Below are positions 26,119-34,243 of a stretch of DNA of 64,000 nucleotides, piece by piece. Positions within the stretch are counted from its first letter, which is position 1. Each line of letters starts with the position of its first letter. Below the pieces are notes generated by a model. That model ran no database searches, had not been told where the DNA came from, and saw only the letters and a list, made by a program, of their open reading frames with translations. The position numbers and the translations under genes are program-made. Source of the stretch: Modestobacter marinus (GTDB lineage Bacteria > Actinomycetota > Actinomycetes > Mycobacteriales > Geodermatophilaceae); contig NZ_JABGCH010000001.1 of the NCBI RefSeq assembly GCF_019799945.1, positions 1 to 64,000 of the forward strand. Reading direction: 5' to 3'.

Positions 26119-29100
26119 GTGAAGACGTGGCTCGACGCGTGGCCGGTGTACCGGCAGCTCACCGGGTCCGACCCGCTGGGGCGGGGCAGGGCCGCACGCA
26201 GCAAGGCGACCGAGCAGGTGGTCAGCCGCACCGCGACCGCCGACCGGGTCGTGAAGTCGGTCTGCCCGTACTGCGCCGTGGGGTGCGCGCAGAACGTGTA
26301 CGTGAAGGACGAGCGGGTCGTCCAGATCGAGGGCGACCCGGACTCGCCGATCAGCCGCGGCCGGCTGTGCCCCAAGGGCAGCGCGAGCAAGCAGCTGGTC
26401 ACCAGCCCCACCCGGGTCACCACGGTCAAGTACCGCCGGCCGTACGGGACGGACTGGGAGGACCTCGACCTCGACACGGCGATGGAGATGATCGCCGACC
26501 GCGTGCTGGCCGCCCGGGACAAGGGCTGGCAGGACGCGGACGAGGGCCGGCGCGTCAACCGCACGATGGGCATCGCCAGCCTGGGCGGCGCGACGCTGGA
26601 CAACGAAGAGAACTACCTGATGAAGAAGCTGTACAGCGCCCTGGGCGCGATACAGATCGAGAACCAGGCCCGCATATAGCACTCCTCCACGGTTCCCGGT
26701 CTGGGAGCCTCGTTCGGCCGTGGTGGCGCAACCAACTTCCTGGAAGACCTGGCGAACTCCGACTGCATCGTCATCGAGGGTTCGAACATGGCCGAGTGCC
26801 ATCCGGTCGGCTTCCAGTGGGTGTCCGAGGCGAAGGCCAGGGGCGCCAAGATCGTCCACATCGACCCGCGGTTCACGCGGACGAGTGCGATCGCCGACCT
26901 GCACGTGCCGATCCGGATCGGCACCGACATCGCGTTCCTCGGCGGGTTGATCAAGTACGTCCTGGACAACGACCTGTACTTCAAGGAGTACGTGGTCGCC
27001 TACACCAACGCCGCGGCGCTGGTGGGCGAGGACTTCGTCGACGCCGAGGACCTCGACGGCCTGTTCTCCGGCTTCGACCCGGAGAGCCGCACCTACGACC
27101 AGGCGAGCTGGCAGTACGAGCCGGTCGAGCCGGAGCACGCCAGCTCCGACGACCCGGCGAGGGCTGCCGAGCAGGAACGGTCGGGGCAGCAGGAGTCGGT
27201 CAAGGACGCCAAGCAGGCCGACGCCGCCGGCAGCGGTGGCCCGCCGATCCCGGCCAAGCCGAAGCGGGACGAGACGCTGCAGCACCCGCGCAGCGTCTTC
27301 CAGATCCTGCGGCGGCACTTCGACCGCTACACCCCGGAGATGGTGTCCGAGGTCTGCGGCATCGAGCCGGAGGTGTTCGAGCAGGTCGCGCAGTGGGTCA
27401 CCGCGAACAGCAACCGCGACCGGACGACGGCGTGGGTGTACTCGGTGGGCTGGACGCAGCACAGCGTGGGCGCGCAGTACATCCGCACCTGCTCGATCCT
27501 GCAGACGCTGTTGGGCAACATGGGCCGCCCCGGGGGCGGGATCATGGCGCTGCGCGGGCACGCCAGCATCCAGGGGTCGACCGACGTCCCGACGCTGTTC
27601 AACCTGCTGCCCGGCTACCTGCCGATGCCGCACGCCGCCCAGCACGGGTCGCTGGACGACTACTGCGCCGACGCCGCCGGCAAGGCCGGCTTCTGGGGCA
27701 ACAAGCGGGCCTACATGGTCAGCCTGCTCAAGGCCTGGTTCGGCGACGCGGCGCAGCCGGAGAACGACTTCTGCTTCGACCTCATCCCGAAGATCAACGG
27801 CGACCACAGCTCGTACCAGACGATCGCCCGGATGATCGCCGGCGAGGTCTCCGGGTACTTCCTGGTCGGGGAGAACCCCACGGTCGGGCACCCGAACAGC
27901 CGGATGAACCGGTTCGGGCTGGCCAACCTCGACTGGCTGGTGGTCCGCGACCTGCAGATGATCGAGTCGGCGACCTTCTGGAAGGAGGGCCCGGAGATCG
28001 AGACGGGGGAGATGTCCCCGGAGACGATCGGCACCGAGGTCTTCTTCATGCCGGCCGCCACGCACGTGGAGAAGGACGGCACCTTCACCCAGACGCAGCG
28101 CCTGCTGCAGTGGCGGGTCAAGGCGGTCGAGCCGCCGGCCGACGCGCGCAGCGACCTGTGGTTCTACTTCCACCTGGGCCGGATCCTCCGGGACCGGCTG
28201 AAGGACTCCGCGGACCCGCGGGACCGGGCCCTCCTGGCCATGACCTGGGACTACCCGACCCACGGCGAGACCGCCGACCCCGACGCGGCGTCGGTGCTCC
28301 GCGAGATCAACGGCGTGGGGCCCGACGGCCGCGCGCTGTCGACCTACCTGGACATGAAGGACGACGGGTCGACCAGCGGTGGCTGCTGGATCTACACCGG
28401 CGTCTACGCCGACGAGGTCAACCAGGCCGCCCGGCGCAAGCCGCGCACCGAGCAGGGGCCGGTGGCGTCCGAGTGGGGCTGGGCGTGGCCGCTCAACCGC
28501 CGGATGCTCTACAACCGGGCCTCCGCCGACCCGGACGGCAAGCCGTGGAGCGAGCGCAAGAAGTACGTGTGGTGGGACGAGGAGGCCGGTCGCTGGACCG
28601 GCGACGACGTCCCCGACTTCGAGGCGACCAAGCGGCCGGACTACGTGCCGCCGGAGGGTGCCCGGGCGCAGGACGCGCTGGCCGGCAACGACCCGTTCGT
28701 CATGCAGGGCGACGGGAAGGCCTGGCTGTTCGCGCCGGCCGGCGTGGTCGACGGCCCGCTGCCGACGCACTACGAGCCGCTCGAGTCGCCGGTGGGGAAC
28801 GCGCTGTACGCGCAGCAGTCCAACCCGGGGGTCGAGCGGATCAACGGCCCGTGGAACCGGGCCAACCCGGACCGCAGCGACGTCTACCCGTACGCCGTCA
28901 CCACGTACCGGCTGACCGAGCACCACACCGCGGGCGCGATGAGCCGGACGCTGCCGTACCTGGCGGAGCTCCAGCCGGAGTTCTTCGTCGAGGTGAGCCC
29001 CGAGCTCGCCGCCGAGCGCGGCCTGGTTAACGGCGAGTACGCCACGCTGGTCAGCGCACGGAGCGCGGTGGAGGCCCGGGTGCTGGTCACCGAGCGGATG

Positions 29101-29409
29101 CGGCCGATCAAGCTGCGCGACGGCCAGGTCGTGCACCAGATCGGCATGCCCTACCACTGGTCCTACACCGGGATCTCCACCGGCGACGCGGCCAACGACC
29201 TGCTCGGGATCGTGCTCGACCCGAACACGCACATCCAGGAGTCGAAGGTGTCCACCTGCGACATCCGGCCGGGCCGCCGGCCGCGCGGGCCGGAGCTGCT
29301 GGAGTTCGTGGAGGACTACCGGCGGCGGGCCGGCGTCGCGTCCGGGAAGGTCGGGGTGAACGGCCGCGAGCCCGCCGGCAGCGAGCAGCCGCGGGTCGAG
29401 AGCCCATGA
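26119..29409 (+). CDS. fdhA: Formate dehydrogenase catalytic subunit, selenoprotein with amber (UAG) selenocysteine codon
   Basis: The molybdenum/tungsten bis-MGD subunit that oxidises formate to CO2, 1096 residues if codon 187 is read through. Cysteines 49, 52, 56 and 84 (CPYCAVGC...LCPKG) bind a [4Fe-4S] cluster. The catalytic selenocysteine position lies between NQARI and HSSTVPGLGASFGRG; here it is TAG at 26677-26679, not TGA or a cysteine codon. The family continuation starts at the next codon in the same frame and runs for 909 further residues with intact molybdopterin motifs, for example EGSNMAECHPVGFQW and IHIDPRFTR. A SECIS hairpin follows at 26691-26709. No Tat signal is visible, so the enzyme probably faces the cytoplasm. 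The GTG start at 26119 gives VKTWLDAWPVYRQLTG, a family-typical N-terminus. A TAG stop would leave a useless 186-residue fragment. Confidence 0.93.
26677..26709 (+). promoter_or_regulatory. Amber selenocysteine codon and SECIS hairpin of fdhA
   Basis: TAG occupies 26677-26679. After exactly 11 bases comes the hairpin GGTTCCCGGTCTGGGAGCC at 26691-26709: a seven-base-pair stem (one G-U pair) closed by the five-base loop GGTCT. The Escherichia coli fdhF SECIS has the same 11-base spacing and the same GGUCU loop, which is bound by SelB. The element is inside the coding frame and encodes V-P-G-L-G-A. It should recruit SelB with a tRNA-Sec whose anticodon pairs with UAG. Confidence 0.88.
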
Positions 29410-29434
29410 CGTCGACAGCGAGAGGAGGCCGGGC

Positions 29435-30505
29435 ATGAGCTGGGTCAGTTCGGCGAGCCCGGCCCTCAGCGGCCGGGACGAGAGCAACCGCCTGTTCGGG
29501 CCGCTGCCCGATGTCTCGGCCGAGGCGGGCTACACCGACGACCACCCGCGCCGGGTGGGGTTCTTCACCGACACGTCGGTCTGCATCGGCTGCAAGGCCT
29601 GCGAGGTGGCCTGCAAGGAGTGGAACACGCTCCCGATGGACGACTCGCACGGCGTCAAGGACCAGATCGGCCTGTCCGGCATGTCCTACGACAACACCGG
29701 GATGCTCGGGGCCAACTCGTGGCGGCACGTGGCGTTCATCGAGCAGAGCCGCGCCGTCGACCTGCCGATGCCCACTCACCGCCGCCCGGGGGACGACCGC
29801 ACGGACGACGCCTCCACGCCGCACCTGGCGCGGGGGGACGACCCGGATAGCCTGGCGCGGAACCAGGCCAGCGTGCTCAACGCCGAGGCGCTCAGCGAGT
29901 ACGACCCGCAGACCGGGCAGAGCGGCACCGACAAGCAGATCCGCTGGCTGATGTCCTCCGACGTGTGCAAGCACTGCACGCACGCCGGCTGCCTGGACGT
30001 CTGCCCGACGGGTGCGCTGTTCCGCACCGAGTTCGGCACGGTCGTCGTGCAGGGAGACATCTGCAACGGCTGCGGCTACTGCGTCTCGGCCTGCCCGTAC
30101 GGCGTCATCGACGTCCGGAAGGACGACGGCCGGGCCTTCAAGTGCACGATGTGCTACGACCGGCTCACCGACGGCCTGATGCCCGCGTGTGCCACCGCCT
30201 GCCCGACCCAGTCCATCCAGTTCGGTGACCTCGACGAGCTGCAGGCCCGGGCCGACGCCCGGCTGGCCACGCTCCAGGGCCAGGGCGTGGAGACCGCACG
30301 GCTCTACGGCCGGGACGAGAGCGACGGTGTCGGCGGTGCCGGCGCGTTCTTCCTGCTCCTCGACGAGCCGGAGGTGTACGGCTTCCCGCCGGACCCGATC
30401 GTCACGACCCGGGACCTCCCCGCGATGTGGAAGGCGGCCGCGGCCGGGGCGGCGATGATCGTCGGCGTCGTGGCGTCGGCGTTCGTGGGGCGGCGGCGCT
30501 CGTGA
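29435..30505 (+). CDS. fdhB: Formate dehydrogenase iron-sulfur subunit
   Basis: A 356-residue electron-transfer subunit with four ferredoxin-like [4Fe-4S] motifs: CIGCKACEVACKEW near residue 50, CKHCTHAGCLDVCPTG near 178, CNGCGYCVSACPYG near 210, and CTMCYDR...CATACPTQ near 235-255. A single hydrophobic C-terminal segment (AAAAGAAMIVGVVASAFVG) followed by RRRS anchors it to the membrane. It passes electrons from the catalytic subunit to the NrfD-like subunit. GAGAGGAGG lies just upstream of the ATG at 29435. Residues about 90-160 are a poorly conserved insertion rich in Asp, Arg and Thr. Confidence 0.92.
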   Translation: MSWVSSASPALSGRDESNRLFGPLPDVSAEAGYTDDHPRRVGFFTDTSVCIGCKACEVACKEWNTLPMDDSHGVKDQIGLSGMSYDNTGMLGANSWRHVAFIEQSRAVDLPMPTHRRPGDDRTDDASTPHLARGDDPDSLARNQASVLNAEALSEYDPQTGQSGTDKQIRWLMSSDVCKHCTHAGCLDVCPTGALFRTEFGTVVVQGDICNGCGYCVSACPYGVIDVRKDDGRAFKCTMCYDRLTDGLMPACATACPTQSIQFGDLDELQARADARLATLQGQGVETARLYGRDESDGVGGAGAFFLLLDEPEVYGFPPDPIVTTRDLPAMWKAAAAGAAMIVGVVASAFVGRRRS

Positions 30506-30545
30506 GTGGGCAGAAATGGCCATCTCTGCCCCGAGGAGGACGGGC

Positions 30546-31703
30546 GTGAGCGAGCAGCCGACCGGGAACGAGCCCGCGGGCGAGGCGCCGGGAACGCCGG
30601 GTGCCGGCTGGCACCGGGCCGGCGGCGCGGACGTGACCCGGCCGCCGCGCAAGCGCCGGCGGGGCAACGGCGGTGGCTGGGGCGGCGGCAACCGCGAGGC
30701 CGCGATGGTGCCCGAGGCGGAGTTCACCTCGTACTACGGCCGGCAGATCGTCAAGACGCCGACCTGGAAGAACCCCGAGGTCCCGATCTACTTCTTCCTC
30801 GGCGGGGCGGCCGGGACGTCGTCGGTGATCGCCGCGCTCGCCGAGTTCACCGGCCGGCCGAAGCTGGCCCGCAACGCCGAGTACGTGGCGGGCGCCGGGG
30901 CCCTGGCGTCGGTGGTGCTGCTGATCGACGACCTGGGCCGGCCGGAGCGGTTCCTGCACATGCTGCGGGTGTTCAAGCCGACCTCGCCGCTGTCGGTCGG
31001 GTCCTACATCCTCTCGCCGTTCAGCGCCCTGGCCGCGGCCGCCGCCGGGGTGCGGCTGCTGGAGCTCCGGCCGGTTCTCGGCACCGCGGCGAAAGTGCTG
31101 CCGTTCCTGCCGCGACTGGCCGGGACCTTTCCGGCGCTGCGCAAGGCCTCGGCCGTGGGCGCCGGGGTCTTCGGCGGGCCGATGGCGACCTATACCGCGG
31201 TGCTCATCGCGAACACCGCCGCGCCGAGCTGGCACGAGGCCCACGCGGAGCTGCCCTTCGTCTTCGCGGGCTCCGCGATGGCGGCCGGCGGTGGCCTCAC
31301 CATGGCGCTGACCCCGGTCGAGGAGAACGGGCCGGCGCGCAAGGTGGCGCTGACGGGCGTGGCGATCGAGCTGGCCGCGATCCAGCGGGTCGAGCACGGT
31401 CACGGCCTGCTCAGCGAGCCGTACCACGAGGGCAAGGCGGGGACGCTGCTCCGCGCGGCCCGCGCGGCGACGGTCACCGGTGCGTCGGTCACCGCGCTGC
31501 TCGGCCGGAAGCGGGGCGGCTCGGTGCTCGGCGGGGTGCTGCTCGCGGCCGGCTCGCTGCTCACCCGGATGGGCGTCTTCGAGGCGGGCATCGCCAGCAC
31601 CAAGGACCCGAAGTACGTCGTCGTCCCACAGCGGGAGCGGCTCGACCAGCGGGCGGCCGGTCGGGCGGTGGGGGAGGACGAGGCCCGCTCCGTCGTCCGC
31701 TGA
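30546..31703 (+). CDS. nrfD: NrfD/PsrC-type membrane subunit of formate dehydrogenase
   Basis: A 385-residue integral membrane protein that likely passes electrons from the iron-sulfur subunit to menaquinone. After a hydrophilic, Gly/Arg-rich N-terminal stretch it has the NrfD start FTSYYGRQIVKTPTWKNPEV and about eight to nine hydrophobic segments, including FFLGGAAGTSSVIAALAEF. It lacks any haem-ligand pattern of the FdnI cytochrome type, so this is a quinone-linked NrfD system. The GTG at 30546 is chosen because GAGGAGG at 30532-30538 precedes it; an ATG at 30516 would add ten residues. It follows fdhB by 40 bases. Confidence 0.87.
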   Translation: MSEQPTGNEPAGEAPGTPGAGWHRAGGADVTRPPRKRRRGNGGGWGGGNREAAMVPEAEFTSYYGRQIVKTPTWKNPEVPIYFFLGGAAGTSSVIAALAEFTGRPKLARNAEYVAGAGALASVVLLIDDLGRPERFLHMLRVFKPTSPLSVGSYILSPFSALAAAAAGVRLLELRPVLGTAAKVLPFLPRLAGTFPALRKASAVGAGVFGGPMATYTAVLIANTAAPSWHEAHAELPFVFAGSAMAAGGGLTMALTPVEENGPARKVALTGVAIELAAIQRVEHGHGLLSEPYHEGKAGTLLRAARAATVTGASVTALLGRKRGGSVLGGVLLAAGSLLTRMGVFEAGIASTKDPKYVVVPQRERLDQRAAGRAVGEDEARSVVR

Positions 31704-31845
31704 GCACATCGGGACGGGCCCGGCCGGCGCCGCGCCGGGTCGGGGCGCAGACCGGGGAGCGGCTGGACGCCGAGACCCCGGCCGACCGCAGCGCCATGCT
31801 GCCCAGGCCGTCGTCCCGTCGCGAACGGAGGGACGGCGGAGCGGA

Positions 31846-32063
31846 TCAGCCGCGGCGGGCGCGCAGCCGGGCCAGCGCGTAGCTGCCCGCGGTGAGCGCC
31901 GTCCCCTCGACGATCGCCCAGGCGCGCGCCACGCCGCCGCGGGGAGGGTGCGCAGCACGTAGCCGCGCTCGGACTCCGGTGCGTCCTGCCCGGCCAGCGT
32001 GCTGACCACGGCCTCGGAGCGGCCCTCGGCGCGGCGGCGCCGGCGGAAGTAGGCGCGGGTCAT
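31846..32063 (-). pseudogene. Small gene with an apparent single-base frameshift
   Basis: From the ATG at 32063 the frame reads MTRAYFRRRRRAEGRSEAVV... to GYVLRTLP, then changes character. In the next frame the continuation RGGVARAWAIVEGTALTAGS runs to a TGA at 31846. The total of 218 bases is one short of a whole number of codons, and adding one base in the GGGG run near 31940-31943 joins both parts into a 72-residue protein. The ATG overlaps the stop of the upstream hydrolase-like gene as ATGA, so this was or is a real coupled gene. A sequencing error is as likely as a true mutation. Function unknown. Confidence 0.5.
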
Positions 32064-32599
32064 CCGTCAGCGCCCCGCCGGGCGCGCAGGGCACGGGTCG
32101 TGGCGACCGTGGTGGCGAACAGCAGGACGGCGGCGAGCACCCCGTACGGCACGCGCACGCCGGCGTCGGCGAGCGGCCAGAGCAGCGGGATGCCGGGGCC
32201 GCCGGCGACGTCGCGCACCAGGTGCAGCACCAGGCCGGTGGCCAGCCCGAGCAGCAGGTGCCGGTGCCGGGGACGGACCCGGGCGGCGGCCAGGATCAGG
32301 AGCACGGTGAGCGCCGAGTGGGTGACCGGCCGGCCGTCCGGCTCGGCGACCGGGCCGCCGAACGCGTAGAGCGGCAGGTGGTCGAGGTCGATGGCCACGG
32401 CGCCGACGAGCACCCAGCGGAGCGGGACCCGTACGGCGAGCGCCGGGACGGCGGCCAGCACCAGCCAGGCGGTGAGCAGGTGGGCCGGCTCGTCGAGCAC
32501 CCCCACCACCGGAACCGGCCACGCGCGGGCGGCCTTGACCGCGTCCAGTGCAAGGACGACGAGAAGGGCGAGGACCGGCCAGGCCGGCGCCACCCGCAT
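32060..32599 (-). CDS. Membrane-bound metal-dependent hydrolase-like protein (YdjM/DUF457 type)
   Basis: A 179-residue polytopic membrane protein with four to five hydrophobic segments. The pattern DEPAHLLTAWLVLA near residue 40, DLDHLPLY near 70, TH near 92 and HLVRDVAGG near 120 supplies the Asp/His residues typical of the YdjM-type inner-membrane hydrolases. The reaction is unknown for most members. The ATG at 32599 starts just before the first hydrophobic segment; an earlier in-frame start would add 18 residues rich in Arg and Gly. Confidence 0.65.
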   Translation of the reverse strand: MRVAPAWPVLALLVVLALDAVKAARAWPVPVVGVLDEPAHLLTAWLVLAAVPALAVRVPLRWVLVGAVAIDLDHLPLYAFGGPVAEPDGRPVTHSALTVLLILAAARVRPRHRHLLLGLATGLVLHLVRDVAGGPGIPLLWPLADAGVRVPYGVLAAVLLFATTVATTRALRARRGADG

Positions 32600-32655
32600 C
32601 GGCGGGCGGGCGCCCCGGTGCCGGGCGGTGCTGCCGCCAGCCGCCGGGACCACGG

Positions 32656-32844
32656 TCAGGCGGTCACGGTGGAGCCGGCGCCCACGGGCACCGCGGCGTT
32701 CGCGACCAAGGCCGGGGTGCGGATCATGTGCGGGGCGCGCGCGACCGACGTCGCGGTCCGCGGCGTGGGGATCTGCACCTCGGCCACCTGGGCCAGCCGC
32801 GTCGGGGTGGTGCTGCGGCCGTCGACGACCCGAAGACGGCGCAC
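32656..32844 (-). CDS. Hypothetical 62-residue protein
   Basis: A short frame from GTG at 32844 (VRRLRVVDGRSTTPTRLAQV) to TGA at 32656. I accept it because nearly every third codon position is G or C and because GAGAGG lies upstream of the GTG. It has no membrane segment and I do not recognise it. The start is uncertain; the open frame continues upstream to 32943. It lies 56 bases upstream of the YdjM-type gene in the same direction. Confidence 0.4.
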   Translation of the reverse strand: MRRLRVVDGRSTTPTRLAQVAEVQIPTPRTATSVARAPHMIRTPALVANAAVPVGAGSTVTA

Positions 32845-33392
32845 GTCCGGGTGTGTCCTCTCGAGAGGGGCACGGGTCCGGTGTCGCCTCTGCTCACCGC
32901 CGGGCCATGGCGACCAAGACGCGCCCGACGGGTCAACGCTCACCCGTCAGCACGATAGCTGTTGACTGTCCGTCGTCGACCCAACGGTGGTCCGGTGTCC
33001 GGCGATCTCGTCGTCGCCCCGCAGCACCCCGCCAGGTCCGAGCGGCGATCACGCTCCGCTGCTCGTCGGTCATCTTCCTGACCGCCTCGGCGGAGAAGCC
33101 GGCCGACGGGCAGACCGCAGCCAAGGCCGTGGACGGCTGCGTCGACGACTGTCCCGGCGACCACACCGCCGAGTGGGCGGCGCCGAACGGCGGGGTCGCC
33201 ACCTGGCTGCGAGCACCCATTCGGCTGTCCGCGCCGGCGCTCGGTGAGATCCGCTGATTGTGGCGGCGACGGAATGGTGAACGCCGTCGTCCCGGAGGCG
33301 GACGTGGACGCCACCCAGGCGACAGCGTCGTTCCCCCGGCCTGGCCGCCCGCTCGGCGGACGTCCCGGGCGCACCAGGAACGGCCCACGCGG
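32845..33392. other. Stretch without a confident gene
   Basis: About 550 bases. Two weak overlapping candidates exist on opposite strands. On the plus strand, a frame ending at 33257 contains TAAKAVDGCVDDCPGDHTA and has good third-position bias, but no convincing start. On the minus strand, an ATG near 33079 begins MTDEQRSVIAARTWRGAA, and its bias fades towards the 3' end. I annotate neither. Part of this may be decayed gene sequence. Confidence 0.4.
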
Positions 33393-34007
33393 TCAGCGGC
33401 GGCTGCCGCTGTAGCGGAGGACCCGGCCCCCGCCGACGCTGCGCGCGGCGGTCAGGCACAGGATGGCCCGGCGGTGCACCTCGCCGGCGGAGGCCTCGGG
33501 GGAGATGCCGGCGATGCCCGCGCAGGCGGTCAGGCCGCCGACCCCGGCCGCGGCGACGGCGGCGACGAGCCGGTGGGCCGCGGTCTCGGCGTCGGCGGCG
33601 GCACCGTCGAGCAGGACGGCGAACTCGGTGGGGCCCGAGCGGGCGAGCCAGTCGTCGCCGCGGGTGGAACGGGACAGCAGGCCGGCGATGCGGTCCAGGT
33701 CGCTGCCGGGCAGCGGCCGGCCGTCGTCCCGGCGGAGCAGGCCCACGAGGACCAGCGCGGCCGGGGCGTCGGCGGAGGTGGGCGCGCGCTCGGTGATGCG
33801 TTCGAGCAGGTGCACCCGGGTGGGCAGCAGGGTGACCGCGTCGACGGCGGCGTCGAGGCGCAGAGGCACGATCGGCATGCCGGGATGGTCGTCACGCACG
33901 GCGGCCCGGTTGACCCCCAGGTCCCCTGCCTCCCTCCCGGGGGTGAGCCCGGGCACGGCCGGTGTTTCGGCCGCCGCCGTCAGCCGATCGGGCGGGGCGG
34001 ACGTCAC
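33393..34007 (-). CDS. Stand-alone degenerate GGDEF-domain protein
   Basis: A 204-residue soluble protein made almost entirely of one GGDEF-like domain. It aligns with the degenerate GGDEF domain of the gene at 23284-25950: RGDDWLARSGPTEFAVLL here against RGDDWLARTGEDQFAVLV there. The catalytic motif is lost (GPTEF), but the RxxD inhibitory-site motif (RGDD) is kept, so it may be a c-di-GMP binding protein and not a cyclase. Two cysteines lie in the C-terminal third. The start is uncertain: GTG at 34007 or ATG at 33878. Confidence 0.65.
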   Translation of the reverse strand: MTSAPPDRLTAAAETPAVPGLTPGREAGDLGVNRAAVRDDHPGMPIVPLRLDAAVDAVTLLPTRVHLLERITERAPTSADAPAALVLVGLLRRDDGRPLPGSDLDRIAGLLSRSTRGDDWLARSGPTEFAVLLDGAAADAETAAHRLVAAVAAAGVGGLTACAGIAGISPEASAGEVHRRAILCLTAARSVGGGRVLRYSGSRR

Positions 34008-34243
34008 AGTCGGTCAGAGGGCCCCCCGAACGGGCGATGTCGAGGTGACCGTCCGTAGCGTTGACTGGTCCCCGGGCCGGAACGCCACCCCTGACGGTCA
34101 CCCACCGTCAGCGGAGGACGCCGGCCCGCCTGATCGACCCGGGGCCGGGCTGCCTCCCCCGCGCCCGGCCTCGGGTCCCGCGCTTCCGCTCTGTCGCCGA
34201 CCTCCCCCCTCGGCGGCGGAGCGGGACCGGCGGGCCCGGTCGG

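Noticed and set aside
26119-29409. Calling fdhA a pseudogene or two separate genes split at 26679
   Set aside because: The stop is exactly at the family selenocysteine codon, a SECIS hairpin follows at the canonical distance, both halves are conserved and in one frame, and the downstream partner genes are intact.
23284-29487. A 2067-codon minus-strand frame running through fdhA into the c-di-GMP gene
   Set aside because: The part opposite fdhA is shadow sequence without motifs; the real gene starts at the GTG at 25950.
32933-33388. Overlapping candidate genes on both strands between 32.9 and 33.4 kb
   Set aside because: Neither has both a convincing start and a consistent codon bias over its length, so they are described only as an uncertain region.
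31704-33392. A tRNA-Sec gene near the fdh operon
   Set aside because: I looked for an extended tRNA with a CTA anticodon and a T-arm in the gaps near the operon and saw none. It is probably elsewhere in the genome, but a covariance search would be needed to be sure.
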